The notes under the pieces are model-generated. The model ran no database searches, was not told the DNA's origin, and saw only the letters and a list, made by a program, of their open reading frames with translations. Below are positions 1-11,339 of a DNA stretch of 64,000 nt, piece after piece (position 1 is the first letter of the stretch; every line of letters starts with the position of its first letter). Made by a program: the position numbers and the translations under genes. The stretch comes from Chara braunii (lineage: Eukaryota; Streptophyta; Charophyceae; Charales; Characeae). The stretch spans positions 712,252 through 776,251 of the forward strand of contig BFEA01000524.1 in assembly GCA_003427395.1 (NCBI GenBank), written 5' to 3'.

Positions 1-480
1 TCAGTCGGGGCCTTTTGTGATGACTAAGTGTAGCCCGCAATTGGCTTTGACGAAAGGCTCTGGGTATTATGGCCCGAGGCCTGGTCCTGGTCCCATCTTA
101 AGTCCTTCGGGACACCTGTTAAAATAGGGATGATATTGAGAGGTCTAGCGTTGGCCTTTGCCCGGGGGTGATTGATACGAAGTAAGCTACACTGGCCTAA
201 CTGCAACTTTCGAAGAAGGCCGGGTCCGCGCGCAATACTATCGGGCGGAGCAGCACCAGGGTGCTATGACAAAAAGCGGCAGCATTACCGAGGTACAGAC
301 CTTTTGTCGAATTTGGGAGGAGGCCATAGCAACAATGATGGGTTAGCTGCTCGTCGGGCTCGGGTACAAAGGCAAAAGGGTCGGTCGAAACGGTTATTGA
401 CCGATTTCACTTTTCTTCGAAGTTTTATTAAGAGGCGGTCGGAGCTGTCAGGAGGGTTGCCAAGCATTTAGGAAACATGC
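1..480. other. Unassigned repeat-like sequence
   Basis: No coding, RNA or mobile-element signature that I can support. Only short open frames without recognisable motifs are present. It lies directly upstream of the first family A copy and may be a more diverged part of the same repeat. Confidence 0.4.
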
Positions 481-2939
481 GCTGGGCGGAATTGCCACTG
501 ACGTCAACAAAGAGCGGAGAAGAGGGACGCGTGACGACGAAAGAGGTGAAAACGAAGTAAGAAGAGCGGCTATCTCACTCGATCCTTCGTGGATCCAGGC
601 AAGAAAGAGTCGAGTTGGGGGTTCTGACCCCGGGTGAGCTCGATGGCCACGTTAGTTTCGACAACAAGTTAGTAGATAGGGAGTAAGAAAAGATAAGAAG
701 TGCGCGAGGTTATGGGGAAACGAAAAGAAAACGGGCATAACCGACTCATTTTTTAGCAGATTTAAGAAGGGAGGATAACTAATTGGTGGTTTTGGAGTCA
801 AACGAACTTATATCCGAGGTTGGTTTTATTGTAAAATTAGTATTATAAAAGCTAGAAGAAAAGGTTGCGCGAGGGATATGAAAAATATGGAAAGTGGAAA
901 AAAAAAAAAGATATATCGCTGGATTCCTTATGAGATCGAGCGAACAAAAGTGTAAGGAGAGGGTTTCGACGAGTTGCAGAGAGATTGGTCACAACAGTTC
1001 CTGCGTATAAGCAGCTGTTTGATCGGTATTGGCTGATGAGGCTACGAGCCGGGAGGAAGTTATTGAAGTAGTATCGTAGATTCCTGTGTTCTAGCGAAAG
1101 GTTCTTTTTGATAGTGTGTATCCTATCGGTGAAAATAGTTTTCTCGATACCACTGTTGCGCATGGAGGAACTGCAGAGTGTATCCCTATATTCTAGCAAA
1201 ATGTTACCCCCGTTTTGCTCATGACTGATTAATTAATTCAGAACATAGGACCGTGGCAATCCGCTTTCTTAAGAGTAGCGGGGGACGTTTGCTCTGTGAC
1301 CGTGGTACCCACTGTTGCGGATCGCTTTCACCTGACGACTTAAACTGATACTATTCCCGGCCACTGAGGCGGTAATGTGTGTGCTCAGCCCGCACTCCTA
1401 TTTGGATGTGTGTTCGAAGCGTACGAACTTGACCGAAGAGAGTCGGCCAAGTGGATCGAAAAGCAGGAGAGAGGTCAAGGTGATGATACCAGGATACGTA
1501 CCTAGTCGGATCTCGCCGAAGGTTCGGTCTAAGCGAGCAGTAGGAGCGGAGATCTACCTGTCAGTCTGTGTGCCTGCCCGTCATACGTAGGATGCTGTTG
1601 AAGGCAAGCCACAAAGTTGGAGGGTTACCTGTTGTCGGACTTGCTACCGAACCTGTCGAAGAGAGTAGTAAGGATCGAGGGGCGTGAGGCCGACCACGAG
1701 GGAATGAAGACTTACCTGCTTCAACCGATGCGCCGCTCAACCTCCTATTGTCGGCATCAGGAACCAAGAGGCAAATGGGAAGGTACATTTTTTCTGTGTT
1801 CCACCGGAGAAGCTTTTCTCGTTTAGCCCAACAACAAATGCCACAATGCGGCAAATATCGGGGGCTTCCCGTAGAGAGAAAGGAGTGTCGGGAAAAGGTT
1901 ATGAAGGAGCTGAAAGGAGAAGAGAGGGGAAAGTCCAGCCAATAATGAATAATTACCTAAGTCGACGCTCCTGACATCTAAGTGATGGGAGTAGTGTGAG
2001 GACAACAGCAGGGCTTGAAGATTTACCTGTGGACTATTACGCTGCTTATTCTGCTGCATAGAGAGGTGAGGGAGGGACTTTACCTGTTAGCTGATATGCC
2101 ATCCATCTCACCAGCCGGAGTAACAGAAGACGAAGTGGTCCGCTTACTTGTGTGGCTGGGGCACTGTTTATTCTCTCGGATGAAATGACGAGGACTCAGA
2201 AGCCAAGCGTGAGTTGCAGACTTACTTTTGATTAGCATACTGCTTAATCTGTGGATTGAAACGGTAACAAACCAGCTGTGAAGGATGGACTTGGTTGTTG
2301 GCATGTGTGTCATTCATCCCACCACACAAAGCAGTGAAATAAGTCACCAAAAAGTCAACAGTTGACGGTTTGACTTTCGTTAACCAGGCTGTTGGGTTTC
2401 GGTCACCATTGTGGGGCCCTCTGGCGCATGAAGATATCAAGGCCCTCTCCTAGGAGTTGAGTTGTCCCTCTCTTGTATCTCGAGAGTCTGAAACCCCTCC
2501 TTCTGCCCTTCTTACTCTAAGTCTAATCCTGTTTAGAGAGGAAGGCGGTATGCGGGATTGCAACCCGTACGACCGCATCAAGACTTTATGGGGAGTGTGC
2601 CCATCGATTGTGGGAGCTCTACCGGAACTCAAGAGGAGTTCCGGAGACAGGGAACTGGGAGGTAAACCTTCGTCTCCCTCTATGGACCTAGTTATAACCC
2701 CTATCTGTACTTCTTGCTATAGTTTGACTGAGTATATTGTCTGTATCCCATACGAACTTCGAGTTTGACTTTCATGACACAAACCAGACTTAAGTAAAGA
2801 AATGTTTGTGCAAGCTCAGTTCAATTTCTGTTGTTTGACTGAAAGCAGATTGTGAAAATACTTTGCATCTAGGGGAAAGGTGAGAGGAAGGTGGTTTCGT
2901 TTGTGACTGACTGGGTCAACCAAAGATTGGGAGAATCTC

Positions 2940-3650
2940 CATAAATTGAACGGGTCCAGTGCTATGTTTATCTTTGATTGTTTGGAGGACCAGACAGATT
3001 TGCATAAGATTGGATGATCTGGTTGCTCTAATTTGCGATGACTGTTTGTGTTTGACTTTTTCAGGGACCAAGCAGACTTCTATAAGATTGGATGGCTTGG
3101 TTGCCTTGCTTCATTTGAATTTCTTATGTTTATTGGTTTCTGAAAGAGAGTTGGGCATATTCCATAAGATTAAATGACTCTAACTCTTCCTGTTTTATTC
3201 TGAGGGGAATTCGGGCAAAGAACTGGACAAGTTCTCATAAGATTAGGAGGTCTGGTTTGGAGTCATGCACATGCGGAAACCAGAAGGATAACATTGTCTA
3301 TACTTCTATATTACTTCAATTATGAACAGGCCAGTCAAACATGTTTCCATAAGATTGGATGGTCTGACTTTAGCTTATCGCCAAGTGAACAAAGTATGAA
3401 TTAAGAGTAAACTCGTGGTAAGAAGGGGCAGGCTGAACTTTTATCTAAGTTGAACGGTTCATTCATATGCTACCGTAAAAAACTAAGTGCAGACAATTAT
3501 GTATAACTTGGATAATTTAAACAGTTTAGAGCGACTAGGTTGGATAGCCTAATTATATGCACAGAGAAGAAAAATGTTTTAGTGTCTTGTCTTTGTGTAT
3601 ATCCAATGGTTGAGCTAGATAGGTTTCCATAAGATTGGCTGGTCTAGTCT
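2940..3650 (+). repeat. Hairpin array of A1 (constant loop, variable arms)
   Basis: About eight degenerate units, each an arm, a ~20-nt loop of the type CATAAGATTGGATG, then the complementary arm. Examples: ACCAGA (2989-2994) with TCTGGT (3017-3022); ACCAAGC (3067-3073) with GCTTGGT (3095-3101); AACTGGAC (~3231) with GTCTGGTT, pairing through two G-T wobbles. Units differ in arm sequence but retain pairing. The same array occurs in A2 and A3. Confidence 0.75.
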
Positions 3651-3936
3651 TACGTCTTATGTAAGCTGAGTATGAGGGACAAATCATTGAAAGATTATGA
3701 ACTATTGTTTGATAAGGTTTAATCTTGGGGTTGATAAGAGTACTCACTTTTGTGGTTTGGTCTTGCATGTGGCTAAGTGAGATCACTACTTGGTCTGAGT
3801 TTCAGTTTTTGATAGGTAGTTGCTTTAGTTGTTTCCCACGTGCTATAGCTATAAGAGTTGGTTCAATTCCTACATTTTCTTAACTAAGTTTTTTATACTT
3901 TGGTCAATTCTGGCATTTGCTGGAATCATTTGTTAT

Positions 3937-4500
3937 ATTTAGTTTTGTATAAATCCTGGTAAGTTACTTTCTCTACAGGAAACGCTGCCTAAAATTTCTG
4001 CAAATCCAATGAGTTAGTCAAATTTTGACTTTTCAAAGTCCAACTTGTCTAAAGTTTACATATGACTTCGTAAGAATCTGAAAAATCTCATTTTCTAAAG
4101 GGAGTGCTCCTAAAAGTTTTGCTAATTCAGGAAATTAGACAAAGTTTGACCTTGAGAAGCCTAAGTTATTTTGGATTCTGAACTTAGTTTTGTGTAAATT
4201 TTGGAAAGTTACTTCTCCTACAGGAACCACTGCCGAAATTTCTACAAATTTAAGGAGTTACTCAAATTTTGTCTTGATAAAACTCAAGTCTTATGTTTGA
4301 GTTTTTATCTAGCTTAGTATAAATTTGGGAATTCTACTTTTCTAAAGGAGATGGTGCCCTAAATTTTTACTAATTCAGGGAGTTAGACAAAATTTGACCT
4401 TCGAGAGTTAAATATTATTTATATTTTTATATTTAGGTTAGTATAAATTTTGAAAAGACATTTTTCCTACGAGAAGCGCTGCCAATTTTTTTTTAGTTTA
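3937..4500 (+). repeat. ~117-bp tandem units of A1
   Basis: Five degenerate units. Each has a TTAGT-TAAATTT lead, then a GGAAxCGCTGCC core, AAATTTCTACAAATTT or AAATTTTTACTAATT, and AGTTAGACAAA-TTTGAC. Related units occur in A2 (15520-16020) and A3 (58040-58380). The GCTGCCGAAATTT core also appears in family B and in the leader of the gypsy element. Confidence 0.75.
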
Positions 4501-5815
4501 AAGGAGATAGATTATATTCGAGAGTCCGACAATCCAGTCTGTATGAGGGAGATTCTCTCATAAGTCTACCTTTCTTTAGACACTGGATTAGAGATAGACT
4601 TAGTTCGCATAAGAATCTTGAGTGAGGAGTGTTATGAAGTTTTATTCCCCATACACTGATAAATAGCATTGGGTATTGATTTGTTTCGTGTTACAGGTCC
4701 TCTTGATCGTTTTAATTCAGGATTTGGGCTAGGTTCAGCTTGATCTCACGAGGATCATCGTCTGTTATCACTGATAACAGGTTGGTGGTCGATTCGTCGG
4801 TTTACGATTCAACTCCAATTCACTTTTGTCAACTCAGCCTAAAGGCTTTGGCCCTGTGGTTTGAATTGTTTCATTTGGGTTTTCATTCAGAATTTATTAA
4901 ATGGTTCTTTAACAAATATATTGAGTGTCTTTATTTATGGAAGGTTTGACAAAGGTTGGGGTTTATATGGCTAAAGCGAGGGGTGTGAGCGCAGAGAATG
5001 GTTGAAGTTGACCCCGTGTAGTGCGTTGACTTTTGGTTGAATCTTTGATGTGATTGTGATATGTTTGTGTTTCGGACTTTGGATTTGACCGTCTGCGATT
5101 ATACACATATATATGGTTAAGGAGAGTCACATTGTAATTGTGATAAGTGATCATCACATATTTATAACTCTTTATACGTATGTACATAAATACGCCTTTA
5201 GTGTTTGCGCTGCCTATTGTGACCGTACGTAAGGGTTAAAAAGATTATGTGTTGAGAGAAAAGCGAGATCCCCTTTTATCCTTTGCTTTTTATAGTTTTT
5301 ATAGTTGGACGTTCTAGTCCGTGGCAGTCATCAAAGAGTAAGCCCCTTGAGTTTTCTTCAGACCCTAGATGATGGAGTTGGTCTCCAGGGTTGCCATCAC
5401 AAGTACGAATCTATGTATCACCCACTCTCTTCAGGGTGCAGAAGAGGGTGTGGTTTTCAACCTCACTTGGCGGTTGTTTAGCGTCGAGAGATTAACCCCT
5501 TAAGGCGAGTGTCAGCTGACACTTGAGTGTCGAATGCGACCCTCAAGATTAACAAGGAATGCATGATTTTTGGTGCTACATAGTACGTCATCGTTGCGAC
5601 TGCTTGCATAAGCTTGCATTGCGAGTCGGTACGAGAAGGTCCGGCGTCCGCGCGATTTTATACTAAGTATCGCACGTGTCGCCTATTCGATTTCCACGTC
5701 GGAAGGTTATGGGATTACTATTGAAGGGACTAGGATTGTTTGTGTTGTTTTATTTTGTGTCGTTCCATGTGTGTGTGTGTTTTTAATTTTATGTTCTTAG
5801 TGTGGTGTGACGCGT

Positions 5816-6238
5816 GGTGAGTGAGATATGTCCTAGTCGACTGACGATGATTCGCGTTTGGGACTTCAACGCCCCCAATGCGTCGGTTCGCCGGCGGGTC
5901 CTATAGAGGCGTGAAACCGAGCGTGCCCCCTATGCTACATCGTACGACAAACGTCCTTGGCTGGTCTATCTCTGTGATTGCAACTGATTAACTTTCATAC
6001 TGTGGACCAGTAGCTCAGCGGGGATACGCCCACTGAAGGGAGGTGACAACTCCCGTAAGGTTGAGGTAAGTTGTACCTCTCGTAGGCCCTATCCTGTTGT
6101 AGGGGCTCGCGAGAGGTATGGCCTGCTCACTTGGCCAGAGCGGCTGCGGAAGCTCCATTTAGTAAATGCGACTATGACCAACTCCTACGTGATGCGACCG
6201 GGAGGGTCCCCCCTTGCCCGGAACCGATGCGCTCGACA
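5816..6238 (+). repeat. TR module, copy 1 (end of A1)
   Basis: About 420-bp module beginning GGTGAGTGA, passing through ATGCGTCGGTTCG, GCAACTGATTAACTTT, TAGCTCAGCGGGGATACGCC and GAGGTAAGTTGTACCTC, and ending GCTCGACA. Six copies in the window share these landmarks and the same 3' end, beyond which sequence diverges. TAGCTCAGCGGG (6011-6022) fits the Pol III box A consensus, but I see no matching box B. The module may be a long terminal repeat of family A/B, since all copies are direct and end in CA. Confidence 0.75.
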
Positions 6239-6397
6239 TATAGCTTTATGTAATAAGCAGGATGGGCGGAAGGGTAAAAACGGGAAGACAAGAGATGAGC
6301 GGAAGATGAGGGGCTTGGCGGTTGTGGATTAGTTGATAGACCGAGGTGTGGTTGTGGAGCGTTTAGAATTAGACTCGCTCGCCCTGTGATAACCATC

Positions 6398-6406
6398 TAT
6401 ATAAAT
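6398..6406 (+). promoter_or_regulatory. TATA-like box in B1
   Basis: TATATAAAT, conserved at 47870-47878 in B2 with conserved flanks (AACCATC before, G/T-CCC after). It lies ~40 bp upstream of the PBS-like motif. The placement resembles a Pol II core promoter of an LTR element, but transcription is inferred. Confidence 0.4.
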
Positions 6407-6444
6407 GCCCGTCATTGCTATACTCAGCCTTGGGCCTACCACAA

Positions 6445-6461
6445 TTGGTTACGGTATCAGA
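6445..6461 (+). other. Primer-binding-site-like motif in B1
   Basis: TTGGTTACGGTATCAGA follows CTACCACAA and is identical in B2 (47907-47923). It resembles the initiator-Met tRNA-type PBS (TGGTATCAGAGC) with an insertion after TTGG. If real, B begins inside an LTR-type element. It could also be chance. Confidence 0.35.
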
Positions 6462-6811
6462 CTTCCACTCGAGAGATTAAGGGATCGAGGCCAACGGCGA
6501 CAATATAAGAGTATTGGAACGACGTAGAGAGGTCGAGGCGTTGAGGGTCCGACGGGCTATCCCCCCCTTTGTTTTGCCGTCAGCGGAATCGGAGTGATAT
6601 ACGCAGTTCCTCATCCACGTTCGTCGTTTTCTTACGATTAAAATTTTTTAAATATTTTATTATTTATCGTCGTATTAATATTATTTTTATGCTCCGGCGT
6701 TCCTTGACTCGGACGTGACGTCGAATTTAGACATTGTCACGGCGGTAAGCACACAACTCCTATGTCTGACCTTCGGGTTCCTACTCGTTCGAGATGCTGG
6801 CGAAATTCCTT

Positions 6812-7052
6812 GACCTTGCCCGTCGTGAAAAACGGACCGAGGAGTTCTACGTGTCTGTGAGCCGGTGGTTAATTTAGCCCATGAGGTAAAGGAAACCAGA
6901 TTGGCAAGGACCTTTTGCGGGTGCACCATCCGTCACCCACGAATCGACCGCGAGAGGATTGAGTGTGTGCATGCCCGTTAGGACTCGAGAGAGATTAACA
7001 ATGTCCGGGCAGAGCGGTCCGGGGCACTGTGGGGAGACCGCTGCAGTGGTTG
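6812..7052 (+). pseudogene. Nuclear LSU (25S/28S) rRNA-derived segment in B1
   Basis: In order: CCCGTCGTGAAAAACGGACC-AGGAGT, GCGGGTGCACC, then GAGTGTGTGCATGCCCGTTAGG with GACTCGAGAGAGATTAACAATG. This matches, by recall, the eukaryotic LSU rRNA region that runs from CCCGTCTTGAAACACGG to GTGAGCATGCCTGT-GGGACCCGAAAGATGGTGAACTATG, in the correct order and spacing. It is clearly diverged and not a functional rRNA gene. The B2 copy (48282-48522) is closer to the consensus. Confidence 0.75.
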
Positions 7053-7739
7053 CTCACATGCGAGACCCTCCTCCACTTCCGTCTTCGAATTTTTTATTTG
7101 AATATTTGCTATTACCACCGAGGGTCGTATTGGGCCCAGTCCACCAAGGCCCACGCTTAAGCCTTACAGTAGGTCGCGCCCCCAGTTGCGTTGTTGGGGC
7201 AAATACCGTAAGAAGGGTATTTGTCAGGGTTTTTTAACGTCGGACGTTGTCTGACCTTTTTGCTGAATTGAAGAACTTGATGAGACTGGCGTTTGTCAAA
7301 AGTTTATTCAGACCTGACCTATGATTGAGAGACTAAAAGTTTTCAAGCTTTGGTTCGGACACTTGTGGCGTCCGAGAGTAGCGACAGTAACTGGCAATGC
7401 TTTGCTTTTGTCGAAGCTGCAGAGGTACGTGGTCGTTGGATCGCTAAAGCTAGACCTATCCTACCTAAAATAATGCAACCGCTCGATTCAGGGCCTAAGT
7501 AGGCTAAAAAAAAAAAAGATGCATCGGATATGGGGCCACGACGAGGGAGGAATGGGAAGATTTTTTATTTCCTGGGCCGCGGGGTTGACTTCGAGCCAGG
7601 GGGGCGGCAGGCTAATGCCGAGACCTACCCGTTGGGTGACCCCTAAGTCATGGATGGGCAACCATCCACCGGAAAGCAAACAGACAGGCAGGGGCCGCTG
7701 AGCCACGGGCATCGGGCATGAGGGGCGGCCTACTGGGCG

Positions 7740-9370
7740 TAACCCTTCAAATAAAAGGGTTGCTGTTTTTGCTCCTGTGAAAGGAGCTAGCCTAGCAAGT
7801 AAACAAAGTAGACTGCCGTATGGCAGATGCAGGGGACGAATCCAATTGTGCCCAACTAGGTTAGCTCTTTTTGAGCTGGCCATCATAAGGCGCGATTCAG
7901 TCGTGCGATTGATGAGATCGCGCGGCTGAAATCAGCCGTGCAGATTCAACATGGCCCCTGCGCAAGGATGACACGCGTAAATCGAGAAATGGTTCAATTT
8001 TTTTCTCGATCCCGGTCGGGATCAAATTGCGGTCTGTATTTCAAAATGGCGTGGCTGAAAAGCCACGCGTTTTGATTTGACCGTTGGTTTTTATCATAAA
8101 AAAAAAAAAAAAAAAAAAAAATTGGAAAAAAAAAAAAACTAAACTAAAAACGAAGCGCCACATGGTGCCAACTGAAGTGAAGGGCACGTAAAGTCCCCAT
8201 AAAGTTTTGACGCCCGTTTTAACGGACGACCGTTTTTGCCGCAAGGTAAGTTTATTATTTTATTTTTTTTTAGATTTTTCTTTAAGTTTTTTTCTCTTAG
8301 ATTTGCCTTAGATTTTTTAGATTTTTTTAAAATTCATTATTTCTTTAGATTTTTTTTTATTTTTTTTTTGTTCATGATTTTATTAAGAGTACCCGTTCGT
8401 TTTAACGAACAGGGTGACTGGACATTCGTGGGCTGACTTCCCATCAATAGGATAGACAAAATCGAACGAATCTCCCGCATTAGCGTGGCTACATTCGGGT
8501 ACGGGGCATGGGGCCTTGTACTTCAGTTACGAGGGACTCTCTGCACACTTGTGGGTGGTTTCCAGTACGAGGGACGGACGAGTCGTTCTCTGGTAGTCGA
8601 ACAAACATTTTTGTGGCGTCTCTCTCGGAGGGCCTTCACAACAGCTCACTGACCAATGGTGATGGTTGCAGAGAGAGAGAGAGAGAGAACAGACAGTCTT
8701 CAACCCCGCGAATGCCTCATGGTTCTTTCATCAACAGGAGGAACAAGATCGAATGAATCTTCAGTCAGAACATGAAACTATCCGTCGAGCCTGTTCGTTT
8801 TAACGAACGGTTGGTAGGAGAAGTGGGCACTCGTTTTGAACGGGCAACCCCTGTTCGTTTCAAGGTAAGTTCTTTTTACTTCGTTTTATTTCTTTTCATT
8901 GAGATTTTTTTTATATTTTTTTTTGTTTTGGTTCTTTAGTCCCCCCCTATCCTCTTCCGCTAAGGGTCTGTGGAGCTGCGCCCGTTCGTTTTTTAAACGA
9001 GCTGCAAACTTTAGGCGCGCCCGAACCTAGCACTGTTTGTGTCTAGGTACAGGCGCGCAGATGGTGGGCAAGGAAGCCCTGTGGAGCTTGATTATAGTTG
9101 ACCCTATGAAGTGACGGGGGTGGCAGCTCGTCTCAGAACGACGAACTGCCCCTCACAAAGAAAATGAGGGGGTGGAAAGAAAAAAAAACAAAAAAACAAA
9201 AATGACGGTCACGTACATGGTCACAACCGCGGAACAAGTGCAGTCCCGGAAGGTTTTAGGGGCTGATGGGACTGCGCCTGTTCGTTTTGAGCTGGCTGAA
9301 GTAAATGGCTGAGTACAGCCATTTACAGGAGTATCTGGCCTGGGAAAACGGCCAGATACTCTTGGGGGTT
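7740..9370 (+). repeat. Hairpin-dense core of B1
   Basis: Perfect short inverted repeats follow one another: GCTCCT/AGGAGC (7771-7787); GCGTGGCT-GAAA-AGCCACGC (8049-8068) inside TCAAAA/TTTTGA; CCGTTTTAACGG (8214-8225); GTTCGTTTTAACGAAC (8395-8410 and 8793-8808); GTAAATGGCTG-AGTA-CAGCCATTTAC (9301-9326); GAGTATCTGGCC/GGCCAGATACTC (9329-9361). Several have counterparts in B2 with different but still complementary arms. No coding capacity. Confidence 0.75.
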
Positions 9371-9719
9371 GATAACCTTGGTTCCCCTAGGGAAAAACCA
9401 AGGCATCGAGCTCCTGACCGTTGATCTAGATTGAGGGTCACGAGCACCGACGAATTTTGCTTGGTTGTGGACAAATCAATTGCCCACATGCCTTCGATTA
9501 GCTATATACGTCAGCACTCCACCCAACAGCCTCACACTTGTGGCAGTGTTGCTGGGGCATCCACTTGTGTGAATGTTGGTTGGCTGCTTCATGTTGTTGT
9601 AGAGGGGGAAATGCTGCTGGTGGAGGAAGTGGAGGTCTGCAGGATGAGGAGACGTTGCTGGAGGAGCAGAAGAGGGGCAGCCATAGCCAAGGGATGGAGG
9701 CTCTCTGCCCCGGGTCGGA

Positions 9720-10120
9720 CGGTGTGGCAAGCGACACCTATTTTAGTGGGGTTATGTTGCCGGACTGCTGTCGCGGCGTCAAGACCTGTTGCCGGTTTTG
9801 TCGTGCACCACCGATGCCTTTTTTAATGTCCATGTGGGGAGGTGTTGTTCGATCAGTGGCAGGACAACGACAATGTATCCGGTGGGGTTACGCTGTCGAA
9901 ATTTTGACTCGGCGACAGTTTTTTTTGGGGGGAAGTATTGCCCGTTCGACGGCATGGCAACGACTATATATTTAGTGAGACCATTGTGCTGGCGAAATTA
10001 CGGTGCAACCCCGACACTAATTTTTGGGGGGAGGTGCTGCTCGGCAGCGACAACGTTATTTTTGTTGGGGTTATGTTGTCTAGTTGGCGACACTATTGTG
10101 AGGGAAAAAGTTGTGGATCT
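9720..10120 (+). repeat. Degenerate tandem region of B1
   Basis: Loosely repeated units around TTTTAGTGGGGTTATGTTGCCGG and GGGGGGAGGTGCTG. By position it corresponds to the ordered 104/106-bp array of B2 (51132-51620) but is strongly decayed. Open frames here are by-products of low stop density in G/T-rich repeats. Confidence 0.5.
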
Positions 10121-11339
10121 TTTGCGTCACAGTGGAGACAGTTTTTTGTGTGTGATCTGGCAGTTGTGCTGCGGGGCAACCATGGTACCGGTTGATGGTG
10201 TACGAGAGGTGGTCTGCCGTCGTGTGTTTTGTGACACTAGTGCACATTTGGGACTGTGCGGTAGTGGTGTGTGGACTGGCAGCACAGCATGGAGTGGATG
10301 CACGTGGCGAAGTAGTAATTGGGGCTCGCAGCATATGCGGTTTTGAGTCAGGGTTACCTTTACTTTTTTTACGGCGCGTCGTGCGAGCGGTTTTGAGTTA
10401 TGGACTATTTGGCATTGTCGGCGATGGTGTGGGACTGCCCAAGACAACTTGGGACCATCTTGGGACCAAGTGGTACCAACTTGGGTTGTGGATGTATTGG
10501 TTTGAGGCGGTGTGAATCTGTGAGTTGGTTTGGAACTATCCTTGGGGAACGTGCTGCAATTAGGACTGCATTGGGATGGTTTGAGGCATTTGGACCATGT
10601 AGGACTGGATCATGGGAGCACCCTCTTTGAGGGTTATCTCATTCAGACATCTTTGTGGACCCAATATTGGCACGATCAGGCACTTGGAGAAAGAGGCGGA
10701 CGGTCGTTCAGTAGAATAGTCACAACTTGTGAAGTTGTGGGTCGCACGTTTTGACTTCAAATGACGGTGATCTCCTATTTGATTAAGAAATTACTCGGCT
10801 TTCTTGAGTGAGTCGATTTATACTTCACTTAAGGTCAGTTGATTGACTCCGATTTCCCTTCACATCTGTGTGAACCCACACTTTGCTTGACCCTTTTTGT
10901 TTTGAATGTTCAAAAGAAAAGATAGAGGAAAGTTGTGTGAGTCATGCATGCGAATGGAAAGGTCTAACTCGAGTATGAGATTGTACTGTTTTCTTTTGAA
11001 CTTGGTTGTTTTGCATTGAGTGCAGGTAGGTAGAAGCATGTTTGCAAAAGAGATTGATTTTACCTATTGGGGAAAAAAAAAAGATTGTCTTCTTTTTACC
11101 TTCTACCTGCCTGTTTATCAAAATGAACTTGTTGTTCTGAAGAAGATTAATTCACAGAGTGTCATAAAATCAATTCGAATGACATTAAGTAGATAAGGTC
11201 AAAATGACTTAGTTTTTCTCCCGGGGCTTATCGGTTCTATCCCGAATGACCTTATCTACCTATACCCGTCAAAATGATTCTCATTCTTTATTCTTTCTAT
11301 TTCTTTTCATCCAAGTTACCCTTGTTTCGATCAAATGTG

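Larger units (their letters stand above)
480..5815 (+). repeat. Family A long non-coding repeat, copy A1 (5' part diverged)
   Basis: Collinear with A2 (11868-16935) and A3 (53943-61691). Shared landmarks in order: an AG-rich head (~500-830), a block around GGACCGCATCAAG (2570), a hairpin array (2940-3650), ~117-bp tandem units (3937-4500), a block around GTGCAGAAGAGGGTGTGG (~5440) and an exit through GGGACTAGGA (~5727) into a TR module. No ORF exceeds ~100 codons or resembles a known protein. The left boundary is approximate. It could be the internal part of a non-autonomous LTR-type element flanked by TR modules, or a higher-order repeat unit. Confidence 0.8.
6239..11300 (+). repeat. Family B long hairpin-dense repeat, copy B1
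   Basis: Collinear with B2 (47690-52790). Shared blocks: AAGCAGG-TGG-CGGAAGGGTAAAAACGG (6257), a TATA-like box, TTGGTTACGGTATCAGA, an rRNA-like block (6812-7052), a hairpin-rich centre (7740-9370), GGGCAGCCATAGCC (~9676) and an end block with GTGAACCCACACTTTGCTTG (~10870). There is no recognisable protein. It directly abuts TR copy 1 on the left and TR copy 2 on the right. Poly-A and T-rich tracts lie at 8100-8135 and 8255-8375. Confidence 0.8.

Noticed and set aside
8551-8600. Sarcin-ricin-like AGTACGAGGGAC string
   Set aside because: Only a short resemblance to LSU rRNA, with no flanking agreement, unlike the supported rRNA segments.
8868-8880. 5' splice sites (AAGGTAAGT) at 8244 and 8868
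   Set aside because: The match to the consensus is good, but there is no coding exon or transcript evidence around them.
9431-10346. Overlapping 130-185-codon frames in B1
   Set aside because: Several frames and both strands are open together in G/T-rich degenerate repeats. B2 does not conserve them.
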